DNA of 64,000 nucleotides. Source: Halalkalicoccus tibetensis. Lineage in GTDB: Archaea > Halobacteriota > Halobacteria > Halobacteriales > Halalkalicoccaceae. The position numbers were made by a program, and so were the translations under genes. Shown piece after piece: positions 1 to 7,362 of the stretch. The stretch's first letter is position 1. Every line of letters starts with the position of its first letter. The notes beneath the pieces are model-generated. The model did no database searches and was not told the origin of the DNA. It worked only from the letters and a program-made list of their open reading frames with translations. The stretch is from the NCBI RefSeq assembly GCF_037996645.1, contig NZ_JBBMXV010000001.1, positions 62,001-126,000 of the forward strand, given 5' to 3'.

Positions 1-502
1 CCGCCGGCTCGACGGCGCTCGCGCCCGCGACGCCCGCCAGTTCGAAGACGTCGCGTTCGAGGTTGGCGTCGAGCGCCTCGCGATCCGCGTCGGGCTCCCG
101 TCGGTGGGTCTGGTCCCGGCCAAAGGCGCGGATGGTCTCGACGGCCTTCGCGGCGGCGTCGGTCATCGCGAGCAGGTAGAAGCCCCGCGAGACGAGGATG
201 TCCGCGGCCAGCACGTCGAGGTTCGCGTCGGTGTGGTCCGCCGAGTCGGCCCAGGGCTCCTCGTGGGCGAGCCGGCGGGTCAGGCGCAGGCCCTCGTAGA
301 TGAGCTGGACGCCCGCGGCGCGCTCCTCCAGGCTCCCGGGGTCGACCGCCGGGTCGGCGCTCCGGGCGACCAGAGGGACCAGCGCCCCGGGGGCCATCGA
401 GCCCGCCGCGAGCACCGCGTTGATCCGGTCGGCCAGCCGCGGTGGTTCGATGTCGGCGAGGGCCTCGCGCGCGCCCCGGCGTGCCAACTCGGCCTGTTCC
501 AT
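1..502 (-). CDS. Conserved haloarchaeal hypothetical (DUF7114-like), C-terminus outside the window
   Basis: The reading frame begins at an ATG (complement of 500-502) and runs without a stop to the window edge, giving the first 167 residues. The protein is soluble, mostly helical and rich in Ala and Glu, with a recognisable GVQLIYEGLRLTRRLA segment near residues 62-77. I associate this segment with a haloarchaeal family annotated as DUF7114, from memory and without a search. No catalytic motif is visible and the function is unknown. It is transcribed away from the enoyl-CoA hydratase remnant at 557. Confidence 0.6.
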   Translation of the reverse strand, partial: MEQAELARRGAREALADIEPPRLADRINAVLAAGSMAPGALVPLVARSADPAVDPGSLEERAAGVQLIYEGLRLTRRLAHEEPWADSADHTDANLDVLAADILVSRGFYLLAMTDAAAKAVETIRAFGRDQTHRREPDADREALDANLERDVFELAGVAGASAVEPA

Positions 503-556
503 TTGACGTCGGTAAGGATGGAAGGGGCAAAGACCTTTGGAAACCGCCACGGTCCC

Positions 557-664
557 GTGATCAGCACCGAGTCCGCGGACGGGATCCGCCGCGTCACGAT
601 CGACCGTCCCGAACGGCGCAACGCCCTCACGCCCGCGGGTCTCGACGAGCTCACCTGGACGGTT
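557..664 (+). pseudogene. N-terminal remnant of an enoyl-CoA hydratase/isomerase
   Basis: From a GTG at 557, about 36 codons read like the start of a crotonase-family protein: TIDRPERRNALTPAGLDEL matches the conserved D-R-P-x-x-R-N-A-L motif that opens these enzymes. After about 664 the frame loses all similarity and ends at 781 without the oxyanion-hole or catalytic Glu region. A full enzyme is about 250 residues, so this is a truncated relic. An in-frame ATG at 518 is an alternative start. A hairpin (703-729) follows the break. Confidence 0.55.
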
Positions 665-702
665 CGGGATGATCGTGACCGCGAAACGCAGGAACGACGT
701 GA

Positions 703-729
703 GGCACGAGCCTCCGGTGGCCTCGTGCC
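703..729. repeat. 8-bp perfect inverted repeat
   Basis: GGCACGAG (703-710) is followed after 11 nt by its exact complement CTCGTGCC (722-729). It lies in the decayed stretch between the enoyl-CoA hydratase remnant and the GNAT gene. It could be an old terminator stem or part of the sequence that replaced the hydratase body. Confidence 0.35.
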
Positions 730-816
730 GACGATATCGACGTGCTGTACGAGTAGCAATAGGCCCTTCACCACTCCCTAGGCATCTTTTTCAGCAGCCC
801 GGAGAAACGAGTCGGC

Positions 817-1353
817 ATGCCTGATACGGTGTTCCTCTCGGGTGATCACGTCGATCTCCGGCCGATCGAGGAGGACGACCTCGAGTTCCTCCAGCGCCAG
901 ATCAATGATCCGCGTGTATGGCGGGCGATCGGCCGCCAGCAGCCGGTCAACGCCGCCCAGGAGCGCGAGTTCTTCGAGAACGTCGTCTGTGGCGACGAGA
1001 CGGTGAACCTCATGGTCGTCGCCGATGGGACGCCCGTGGGGACGATCGGGCTGAACTCGTTCGACTGGCCGTCCCGGTACGCCGAACTCGGCTACTGGAT
1101 CGCGCCCGAGCACCACCGGAAGGGGTACGGAGGCGAGGCGGCTCGACGAGTCGTCGGCTACGGCTTCGACCAGTTGGGCCTCCATCGTATCGCCGCGCGC
1201 GTCTTCGCGTTCAACGAGGCCTCGAGAGGACTCCTCGAGTCGATCGGCTTCACGCAGGAGGGCGTCCACCGCGACGGCGAGTTCGTCGACGGCGAGTGGC
1301 ACGACGTCCACTGGTACGGCTACCTCGAGGACGAGTGGCGTTCGCGGAGCTGA
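817..1353 (+). CDS. GNAT family N-acetyltransferase (RimJ/RimL type)
   Basis: A 178-residue cytosolic acetyltransferase. The N-terminal L-R-P-I-E-E-D-D-L segment (residues 14-22), the ELGYWIAPEHHRKGYGGEA core with the R-K-G-Y-G-G acetyl-CoA pyrophosphate loop (residues 101-106), and the N-x-A-S-x-x-L-L-E-x-x-G-F motif near residues 133-145 are typical of the RimJ/RimL-like GNAT subgroup, which acetylates protein N-termini, ribosomal proteins or small amines. The substrate cannot be read from sequence. It is convergent with nadE, with only 13 bp between the stop codons. Confidence 0.85.
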   Translation: MPDTVFLSGDHVDLRPIEEDDLEFLQRQINDPRVWRAIGRQQPVNAAQEREFFENVVCGDETVNLMVVADGTPVGTIGLNSFDWPSRYAELGYWIAPEHHRKGYGGEAARRVVGYGFDQLGLHRIAARVFAFNEASRGLLESIGFTQEGVHRDGEFVDGEWHDVHWYGYLEDEWRSRS

Positions 1354-1366
1354 TCGACCGGCGTCG

Positions 1367-2155
1367 TTAGCGCTCGGGTGCCGGGGGTACCGCGCGCTTG
1401 TGTGCGCTTCGCTCGTAGAGCGCCCGGACGTCCTCCACGACGCTCTCCTCACAGCCGACGGCCTCGCTCGTGGCCGAAACCGACAGCGGCCCGTCGATAT
1501 GCAGCGCGAGAACCCCGTCGAGGGTGTCGTAGTCGATCCCGAGCTCGCCCTCGTCGGTCTGGTCCTCCCAGAGCTCGGCGGTGGGGGTCTTCTCGGCGAG
1601 GTCCTCGGGCACGCCGACGTGGTGGGCGAGCTGGCGGACCTGCTGTTTGTAGAGGTTGCCGATGGGGTGGCAGTCGACCGCGCCGTCGCCGTACTTCGTG
1701 AAGTAGCCCACCGCGGCCTCCGCGCGGTTGCCCGTCCCCAGCACGACCCGGTTCTCGTGGTTCGCGAGCAGGTAGTTGAGCACCGCACGGGTCCGCGCGC
1801 GTGCGTTGCCGACCGCGACGTGGTCGCCCTCGACCTCGGGCACCGTCGAGACGAACGTCTCGACGATGGGGTCGATCTCGATGACGTCGTAGGTGATGCC
1901 GAGCTCCTGGGCGACCCGCTCGGCGTCGCTCATGTTCTCCTCGCTGCTCACCTTCCCGGGGAGGACGAGCCCGCGGAGGTTCTCCGCACCGAGGGCGTCG
2001 ACGGCCAGATACGCGGTGAGCGTGCTGTCGATCCCGCCCGAGAGCCCCAGTATCGCGCCGTCGGCGCCGGCCTCGGCGACGGTGTCGGTGACGAACCCGG
2101 TGATCCGGTCGTGGACGGTGTCGAGCTCCTCCTCGGAGAACCGCAGGTCGATCAT
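1367..2155 (-). CDS. nadE: NH3-dependent NAD+ synthase
   Basis: A 262-residue protein of the PP-loop ATP pyrophosphatase family that amidates nicotinate adenine dinucleotide to NAD+, the last step of NAD synthesis. The P-loop SGGIDS is at residues 39-44. The later GTGNRAEAAVGYFTKYGDGA segment (residues 140-159) and HPIGNLYK are characteristic of NadE. There is no glutaminase domain, so the enzyme should use free ammonia. Length is normal for archaeal NadE. Confidence 0.95.
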   Translation of the reverse strand: MIDLRFSEEELDTVHDRITGFVTDTVAEAGADGAILGLSGGIDSTLTAYLAVDALGAENLRGLVLPGKVSSEENMSDAERVAQELGITYDVIEIDPIVETFVSTVPEVEGDHVAVGNARARTRAVLNYLLANHENRVVLGTGNRAEAAVGYFTKYGDGAVDCHPIGNLYKQQVRQLAHHVGVPEDLAEKTPTAELWEDQTDEGELGIDYDTLDGVLALHIDGPLSVSATSEAVGCEESVVEDVRALYERSAHKRAVPPAPER

Positions 2156-2167
2156 GGGGAGGGGTAG

Positions 2168-2386
2168 TGACTACAGCGCCTAATACCCACCTACCGGGAC
2201 CCGAAACCGGACGGATGTCCACCGACTCGAAGCGCTACGTTCAAGTGACGCGGTCGGCTATTCGGGGGTAAGCGCCGGTGTCCGATGGCAGTCATACGGA
2301 CAACGGACGCGAACGAACTGAGCGCCGGTGGTGAGCGATTCCGAAGGAATCGCGATCCTCGGCGCGTGAGGAGCAAAGCGACGAAC
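2168..2386. other. Intergenic region with a hairpin and tRNA-5'-end-like repeats
   Basis: No gene seen. It contains an 8-bp perfect hairpin with a 3-nt loop (GCGATTCC/GGAATCGC, 2335-2353), and two short copies of the tRNA-Gly 5' end: GCGCCGGTG at 2272-2280 and GCGCCGGTGGT at 2322-2332. The same 11-mer opens the tRNA at 2387. Confidence 0.5.
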
Positions 2387-2457
2387 GCGCCGGTGGTCTA
2401 GTGGTAGGACATGAGCTTCCCAAGCTCATAGCCCGGGTTCAACTCCCGGCCGGCGCA
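2387..2457 (+). tRNA. tRNA-Gly, anticodon CCC
   Basis: A 71-nt cloverleaf. The 7-bp acceptor stem GCGCCGG (2387-2393) pairs with CCGGCGC (2450-2456), with discriminator A at 2457. The anticodon stem TGAGC/GCTCA encloses the loop TTCCCAA, giving anticodon CCC. The T-arm is CCGGG-TTCAACT-CCCGG. No intron; CCA is not encoded. Confidence 0.95.
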
Positions 2458-2552
2458 TGTTTCTACGAGCACTCACGCGAGCAGACATATCGTTATACGG
2501 GCGTTGAGCAGGGAGTGTAGCGAGCGCCAGCGAGCGAAACGACCGAGTTCGT

Positions 2553-2567
2553 CTCCCGGCCGGCGCA
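2553..2567 (+). repeat. Partial duplicate of the tRNA-Gly 3' end (possible att-site scar)
   Basis: The 15-mer CTCCCGGCCGGCGCA is identical to the last 15 nt of tRNA-Gly (2443-2457). With the upstream GTTC the match is 19 of 21 positions (2547-2567 against 2437-2457). The copies are 110 bp apart. Duplicated tRNA 3' ends are the usual trace of integrase-mediated insertion, but no integrase gene lies between them. Confidence 0.55.
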
Positions 2568-2660
2568 CTTCTCTGAATCACTCTCCGCGAGCGACCGTGA
2601 TAGTATGTCGCGAGCGCTGCCGCGCGAGGTGACGCCGTTACGGCGTCGTGACACCAACAA

Positions 2661-2668
2661 CTATAATC
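2661..2668 (+). promoter_or_regulatory. Candidate TATA box for the gene at 2701
   Basis: CTATAATC stands out in G+C-rich sequence. A start site about 26 bp downstream would be near 2690, giving a leader of about 10 nt. Confidence 0.4.
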
Positions 2669-2700
2669 GCCCTCCGATACGTTCGCGGTGGGTGTGTCCA

Positions 2701-3012
2701 ATGACCGCACCAGACTCGCTCGACGACGTGAAGGAACTGCTCGAGGCCGGCTGGGAGATCCGGTGGGACGGACGCACCGGCAGCGACTACCCGCCGAACT
2801 ACCGGCTGGTCGAGTTCGAGAAGGACGACAGCACCGACTACACCCCAGTCAAGCAGCTCCACCTGCTCGCGAAGGACTACGAGGAGGTCGAGGAGCTGCG
2901 CGAGGACGGCGGGGGATCCGAGGAAGGTGACGACGACAGCGACGACGATGACGATGCCGACGGCGAGGAGGACGAAAGCGGGGAAGACGAGGAGTCGGAC
3001 GGGGATGAATAA
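2701..3012 (+). CDS. Small acidic haloarchaeal hypothetical protein
   Basis: A 103-residue protein in two parts. Residues 1-62 are a folded-looking region with G-W-E-I-R-W-D-G-R-T-G-S-D-Y-P-P-N-Y-R-L, and residues 68-103 are an almost pure Asp/Glu/Ser/Gly tail that is probably disordered. I chose ATG 2701 because a TATA-like element lies 33-40 bp upstream and the extra upstream residues have no acidic bias. No known domain is recognised. Acidic tails are common in haloarchaea. Confidence 0.6.
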   Translation: MTAPDSLDDVKELLEAGWEIRWDGRTGSDYPPNYRLVEFEKDDSTDYTPVKQLHLLAKDYEEVEELREDGGGSEEGDDDSDDDDDADGEEDESGEDEESDGDE

Positions 3013-3229
3013 CGCTCCCCTCGCCATCGATCGGCGTGCGCACCGATCACGTCCGTAGAACCGGATCGGCAACGATCACCGCACCCGTCGTTCCGCCGAA
3101 ACGTCGTATTCGACCGCTGACGGCCCGAACGGCCCACCGGCCGATTCCGGGCACGCCACGGGTCCCCAGGAGAACGATTCTGACAAAAACGCCGAGTCTC
3201 TCGCTCCAGAACGGCGGGTTCGAAGCCGT
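3013..3229. other. Intergenic spacer, nothing recognised
   Basis: 217 bp between two convergent genes. I see no reading frame with protein-like composition, no RNA gene and no clear repeat. Confidence 0.5.
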
Positions 3230-3859
3230 CTACTCCTCGTCCTCGCCGGCGGCGTCCTCCTCTTCCTCGTCGGTCTGGAGGCTTCCCTCGTTGAGCTCGT
3301 CCTCGTCGTCGTTGACCATCTGGACGTCGTCGGCGGGATGGCCCTCGGAGCCGCCCTCCTTGGTGTTCTCGGGGACCGCGTCGCCCTCCGTCGGGCCGGT
3401 GATCTCGGCCTCCTCGCCGGCGCCCTGGGCCTCGTCCTCGGGCGTCTCGCCGGTCTCCGGGTCGCCGAAGTCACGCGGTGATTCGGTGTTCTCCTCGGCG
3501 ATCACGCCGGGCTCCTCCTTCTCGGGGCCGTCCCCGCTCCCGGTATCGTCGTCATCGTCGTCGCTCGTCCACGGCTCGCTGACCTCGACGTCGCCCTCGG
3601 AGGCCTGTCGCTGGGCGCGCCCGATGGCGATCCAGCCCGCGCCGACGGCGATCTGGCGCAGTGCCTTCCCCTTGCTCGAACGGAGCGCCGCAAGCCCCTT
3701 CAGGACCGTGAACCCGCCGGCGAGCAGCGAGAGGGTGCCCATTCGGCCGTGTTTGACGACGATCGGCCGGAGCGTCTCGATCACCGAGCGTACGCCCGCC
3801 GGCAGTTGATCCTCGCTATCCGTCGAAACCGCGAGCGGCACGTACTGTTGTGGTCGCAT
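3230..3859 (-). CDS. Haloarchaeal hypothetical with short hydrophobic core and long acidic tail
   Basis: A 209-residue protein. Residues 20-85 contain amphipathic or hydrophobic helices (R-M-G-T-L-S-L-L-A-G-G-F and R-Q-I-A-V-G-A-G-W-I-A-I-G) that might associate with membrane. From about residue 93 to the end the sequence is dominated by Asp, Glu, Gly, Ser and Pro and is likely disordered. No signal peptide or enzyme motif is visible. A conserved haloarchaeal family is likely but its function is unknown. Confidence 0.6.
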   Translation of the reverse strand: MRPQQYVPLAVSTDSEDQLPAGVRSVIETLRPIVVKHGRMGTLSLLAGGFTVLKGLAALRSSKGKALRQIAVGAGWIAIGRAQRQASEGDVEVSEPWTSDDDDDDTGSGDGPEKEEPGVIAEENTESPRDFGDPETGETPEDEAQGAGEEAEITGPTEGDAVPENTKEGGSEGHPADDVQMVNDDEDELNEGSLQTDEEEEDAAGEDEE

Positions 3860-3929
3860 CGGTTCGGGCTACTCCGCCCAGCCGCTTAAAAGTACGACCG
3901 GCACGCGCGCTCGTGAAACACGTTCCGGC

Positions 3930-4838
3930 CTACCGTGTCCCGTCCTCGGGCTCGAGCGTCCGCCCGAACTCGTCGAACGGCTCCAGGTCCGGCGGCAGCT
4001 CGGAGGGGATCTCGCGTTCGTCCTGGCGGTTCACCAGTCGCCCCTCGACCGGCTCGGCGCGGTCCTCGAACCCCGGCTTGACCCGCACGCTCTTCGCGGG
4101 GGTTCCGACGACGACGTGGTGGGCGGGCACGTCGCCCTGGACGATCGCGCGCGCCCCGACGATGCTGTTCTCGCCCACCACGCAGCCCGCCCGGACCATC
4201 GCGTCGTAGGTGACGCGGGCGTCGTCCTCGACGCGCGTCTCGAAGTTCGTCACCTGCGTCTGGTCGACGATGTCGTGGTCGTGGCTGTAGAGGTGGGCGC
4301 CGTCGGAGATCGATACCCTGTTTCCGATCTCCAACCGGCCGCGGTCGTCGAGGTGGACGTCGTCGTGGACCACCGTGTTGTCGCCGACGGTGATGTTGTG
4401 GCCGTACGTAAAGGAGATCCCCTTGAAGAACCGACAGCCCTCGCCACACTCCTCGAAGAGGTGGTCGGCGAGCATCCGCCGGAACCGGATCGCGAACTCG
4501 ACGTTGTCGGCCATCGGCGTGGCGTCGAACTGCCGCCAGAGCCACTGGAGGTGTTTCGACCGCCTGAACTTCGCCTCGTCCTTCTCGGCGTAGTACTCGC
4601 TTTCGAGGGTGGAGTTACAGGGGTCGTAGCCCTGGAGCCTGACCCGCTCGGCCGGCGAAACGTCCCCGCCCGCTTGCCAGCGCTCGTAGGCCTCCCGGTC
4701 CCCGTAGAGGTCCACGAGGGTGTCGCGAACGACCTCGCAGGTGTCCTCCTCGCCGGCGAGCCGGTCGTCGACCTCCGTGATGAACGCCTCGACCCCTTCC
4801 TCGGCCTCCGCGGGGAGCGAGACGTGGCGTTTCGTCAT
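3930..4838 (-). CDS. Left-handed beta-helix acyltransferase (hexapeptide family)
   Basis: A 302-residue protein. Residues 1-130 are helical, and residues about 146-250 show the imperfect [LIV]-G-x-x-x hexapeptide repeats of the trimeric xenobiotic/sugar O-acetyltransferase superfamily. The catalytic-type His lies in YSHDHDI (residues 184-190), and the helix closes with H-H-V-V-V-G-T-P-A-K-S, typical of maltose/NodL-like acetyltransferases. The N-terminal extension is longer than in sugar acetyltransferases. I chose ATG 4838 (MTKRHVSLP) over an upstream ATG at 4892 because that extra stretch is basic and lies in the intergenic region. Confidence 0.75.
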   Translation of the reverse strand: MTKRHVSLPAEAEEGVEAFITEVDDRLAGEEDTCEVVRDTLVDLYGDREAYERWQAGGDVSPAERVRLQGYDPCNSTLESEYYAEKDEAKFRRSKHLQWLWRQFDATPMADNVEFAIRFRRMLADHLFEECGEGCRFFKGISFTYGHNITVGDNTVVHDDVHLDDRGRLEIGNRVSISDGAHLYSHDHDIVDQTQVTNFETRVEDDARVTYDAMVRAGCVVGENSIVGARAIVQGDVPAHHVVVGTPAKSVRVKPGFEDRAEPVEGRLVNRQDEREIPSELPPDLEPFDEFGRTLEPEDGTR

Positions 4839-5017
4839 GGCCCCCGTTCGGCGGGCGCGTTCAAATGGGGTTCGGTTGTGCGTCACGGCCATTCAATCAT
4901 TCTAGAGACAGAATCAGCGTATACACTGTCATCCTTACAAATCAAAATAGCTAAGTATATGCTAAATACTTTTCGAATAATAGAGCAACACAATAAAATT
5001 AAATCTTAACTGGTTCG
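4839..5017. other. Boundary of the A+T-rich island; imperfect direct repeat at 4908-4920
   Basis: Composition changes abruptly near 4890-4920 from G+C-rich to A+T-rich. ACAGAATCAGCGT (4908-4920) recurs with one base missing as ACAGAATAGCGT at 6224-6235, at the other edge of the island. Several TATA-like stretches occur before 5018. No gene is seen in the spacer. Confidence 0.4.
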
Positions 5018-5500
5018 ATGAATCGGTTTTACATTCTCAAATCTCTCAGGAATCAGCCAGCACGACCCTGTGAGCTTGTTTCTCAATATTCGATATCACG
5101 ACCGACTGTCCAAAGAATTCTTGCCGACCTTTCTAAGCTATACTGGATCCGAAAAGAGCAGAACCGATACCGAATCACATCCGCTGGTGAACAGATTCTA
5201 GATAGTTACGAGGAATTATATAAAACAATAAAGATCACGAGTAGGTGGGATACATTCTTGGCTCAACTCGGGAACTGTGGCTCCAATCTCCCGTTGAGCA
5301 CATTAACCACTGCTACGATAACAATGAAAGCGAGTTACTACAACGACGATTTCCGGCTTTCATTCGAACGTACCTATGTGGATCACGAACTGTTCGTTCG
5401 AGGTCGTAGCGATGGAACGTACCGATGGGAAGGCAGTGCAGACTACTCCGGAAGCCAAGCCCGGCGTTTATTGGGAACGGAGTTCGGCCCAACTACATGA
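5018..5500 (+). CDS. Winged-helix transcriptional regulator-like protein, possibly truncated
   Basis: A 160-residue protein. Residues 4-60 form a winged helix: ILKSLRNQPARPCELVSQYS, then S-R-P-T-V-Q-R-I-L-A-D-L as the recognition helix and a wing ending Y-R-I-T-S-A-G. This resembles haloarchaeal ArsR/FilR1-like regulators, which usually start 10-15 residues earlier and have a larger C-terminal ligand domain, so this copy looks short. A stop codon six codons upstream excludes an N-terminal extension. Codon use is A+T-rich, unlike the neighbours. Its TGA overlaps the ATG of the next gene. Confidence 0.6.
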   Translation: MNRFYILKSLRNQPARPCELVSQYSISRPTVQRILADLSKLYWIRKEQNRYRITSAGEQILDSYEELYKTIKITSRWDTFLAQLGNCGSNLPLSTLTTATITMKASYYNDDFRLSFERTYVDHELFVRGRSDGTYRWEGSADYSGSQARRLLGTEFGPTT

Positions 5501-5862
5501 CCCAAACCGACGGCGTTGAGTTAAGTGGATTCGAACGGTCTATAGTGCTTATTTTTTGTGTTTTAACAGGGATTGCAGTATGTACATATATTGGTGGTTT
5601 GATCAGAGATACTGCAATCGGAAATGTGATTGCTCCAGCGGTCGACCTTTTTTTCATTCTGTTTGTATATCTACCACTCGTTACCGTTGGCCTCGTCGGC
5701 ACGGAACTACTCGGCATTGATCCACCGAACAGTGAGCCGCTTGGTACTGCACTTGCAACGGTTCTTCTTTTGATAATCTATTACGTTATAGCAGTGTTTT
5801 TGGTTAACAGCTACCGTATCTCTGTCGCGTTCTACATCGGTCTATCTAATCAGGAACATTAA
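5497..5862 (+). CDS. Small integral membrane protein of the A+T-rich island
   Basis: 121 residues with three predicted transmembrane helices (about residues 14-36, 43-68 and 84-104) and short polar ends. It starts in an ATGA overlap with the regulator gene, implying translational coupling and a shared transcript. It has no charged residues in the membrane, no known motif and no family I recognise. Codon use is A+T-rich like its two neighbours. Confidence 0.55.
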   Translation: MTQTDGVELSGFERSIVLIFCVLTGIAVCTYIGGLIRDTAIGNVIAPAVDLFFILFVYLPLVTVGLVGTELLGIDPPNSEPLGTALATVLLLIIYYVIAVFLVNSYRISVAFYIGLSNQEH

Positions 5863-5899
5863 CATATATGGAAAGTAATATATTACTGAGGAACTGCTC

Positions 5900-6232
5900 A
5901 TGCTGAAAGATCACCAAGATAAATTCGGACGACGGAACGTACTTATCGGAATCGGTGCAGCTATCGGCGGGATGCTCGCGATTTCAAGTAATGCACGCGG
6001 AGGAAGCGATGATCCGACGATCATTCACGCTTCGACCGAGGAGTATGACGGACTCGATAGCGCCTCGGTCGAAATTCACGAAGATCACATCGTTCATAAG
6101 GCCAGTGGGACTGCCACAGCTAACGAGGAAGGAAATGAAACACCCGCAGTTGACGAGAAGACTCGCGGGTATCATATCAGTCTCACTGATGACGACGAGG
6201 TGATGATTCGAGAAACAGATCCTACAGAATAG
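5900..6232 (+). CDS. Small Tat-exported protein of unknown function
   Basis: A 110-residue protein with a twin-arginine signal: F-G-R-R-N-V-L at residues 9-15, a hydrophobic stretch at 14-30, and a likely cleavage near A-R-G (residues 32-34). The mature part is about 75 residues, acidic and without Cys. It lies 37 bp after the membrane-protein gene and has the same base composition, so it probably belongs to the same module. A secreted peptide precursor or a substrate of the membrane partner is conceivable, but this is inference. Confidence 0.55.
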   Translation: MLKDHQDKFGRRNVLIGIGAAIGGMLAISSNARGGSDDPTIIHASTEEYDGLDSASVEIHEDHIVHKASGTATANEEGNETPAVDEKTRGYHISLTDDDEVMIRETDPTE

Positions 6233-6235
6233 CGT
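6224..6235. repeat. Right copy of an imperfect direct repeat flanking the A+T-rich island
   Basis: ACAGAATAGCGT repeats 4908-4920 with a single base deletion and overlaps the stop codon of the Tat-protein gene. Normal G+C-rich sequence resumes within about 50 bp. Confidence 0.3.
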
Positions 6236-6305
6236 TCTACTGCAACTGTATAATAGTCAGCGAAGGTCCGCATCCGCTAAGTATCCCCCGTCCCATACCC
6301 CGAGT

Positions 6306-7361
6306 ATGCACTACCGCACGCTCGGCGACTCGGACGTCGAGGTCAGCGAGGTCGGCTTCGGCGCCTGGACCGTCGGCACCGACTGGTGGGGCGACCGAAC
6401 CGACGAGGACGCGATCGGGATGCTTGACCACGCGTTCGACCGGGGGATCACCTACTTCGACACGGGCGACGTCTACGGCCACGGCCGCTCGGAGGAGCTG
6501 GTCGGCGAGGCCTTCGCCGATCGGCGCGAGGAGGTCACCATCGCCACCAAGGTCGGCTACGACTTCTACAACAACCCGCAGGCCGGCCACGGCGAGCTCC
6601 CGAAGGAGATGGACCCCGAGTACCTCCGCGACGCCGTCGAGAGGAGCCTCGACCGGCTCGACACCGACTACGTCGACGTGCTCCAGCTGCACAACGCCGA
6701 CGTCGAGGAGCTCACCCCCGAGGTGCTCGACGTGCTCGACGAACTCGAGAGCGAGGGCCGCATCCGCGCCCGCGGGCTCGCGCTGGGCCCCTCGATCGGC
6801 TGGCTCGCCGAGGGCGACACGGCGATCGCCGAGGGGTTCGACGCCGTCCAACTGGTCTGGAACCTCTTCGAACAGGAGGTCGGCAACCACTTCCTCGAGA
6901 CCATCGACGAGCTCGACGCAGAAACGAGCCTCATCCCCCGCGTGCCCCACTCCTCGGGGCTGCTCAACGAGCAGGTCACCCCGGAGACCGAGCTCGGCGA
7001 GGGCGATCACCGGGGCTTCCGGCCCGACGCGTGGTACGAGACGGGATGGGAGAAGTTGGAGGCGATCCGGTTCCTCGAACGGGAAGGTGCGAGAACGATG
7101 GGCCAGGCGTCGATCAAGTGGCTGCTCGCCCACGACGCCGTCGCCACCGTGACACCCACCTTCCGCACGACCGACGACATCGACGAGTGGGCCGGCGCGA
7201 GCGACGTGCCGGAGCTCTCCGAGGAGGAACTCGACCGCGTCGCGGAGCTCTACGCGACGAACTTCGGGATCGAGCGCGACGACGGGATGGACTCGCTTCG
7301 CTCCTCCGTCGACGGCGAGGACCTCCGCGAGGCCGGGATCGACAAGCAGCCCGCCGACTGA
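6306..7361 (+). CDS. Aldo/keto reductase
   Basis: A 351-residue NAD(P)H-dependent oxidoreductase with the TIM-barrel AKR signature. The catalytic tetrad is Asp52, Tyr57 (F-D-T-G-D-V-Y-G), Lys82 (A-T-K-V-G) and His129 (Q-L-H-N). The C-terminal cofactor region M-G-Q-A-S-I-K-W-L-L and V-T-P-T-F-R-T-T-D-D-I fits the family. The substrate is unknown; related bacterial enzymes act on aldehydes, sugars or quinones. It sits just outside the A+T-rich island and has normal haloarchaeal composition. Confidence 0.9.
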   Translation: MHYRTLGDSDVEVSEVGFGAWTVGTDWWGDRTDEDAIGMLDHAFDRGITYFDTGDVYGHGRSEELVGEAFADRREEVTIATKVGYDFYNNPQAGHGELPKEMDPEYLRDAVERSLDRLDTDYVDVLQLHNADVEELTPEVLDVLDELESEGRIRARGLALGPSIGWLAEGDTAIAEGFDAVQLVWNLFEQEVGNHFLETIDELDAETSLIPRVPHSSGLLNEQVTPETELGEGDHRGFRPDAWYETGWEKLEAIRFLEREGARTMGQASIKWLLAHDAVATVTPTFRTTDDIDEWAGASDVPELSEEELDRVAELYATNFGIERDDGMDSLRSSVDGEDLREAGIDKQPAD

Positions 7362-7362
7362 G

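Noticed and set aside
104-502. Open frame on the + strand over the first gene
   Set aside because: It reads across the complement of the DUF7114-like gene; only the part after 557 looks like a protein (the hydratase relic).
2335-2353. Hairpin GCGATTCC/GGAATCGC as an RNA gene or riboswitch
   Set aside because: It is short and has no conserved core; similar palindromic intergenic pieces are common in haloarchaea. Kept only as a repeat in the intergenic entry.
2321-2400. A second tRNA gene upstream of tRNA-Gly
   Set aside because: Only the first 11 bases match; no anticodon arm or T-arm can be formed from 2322-2386.
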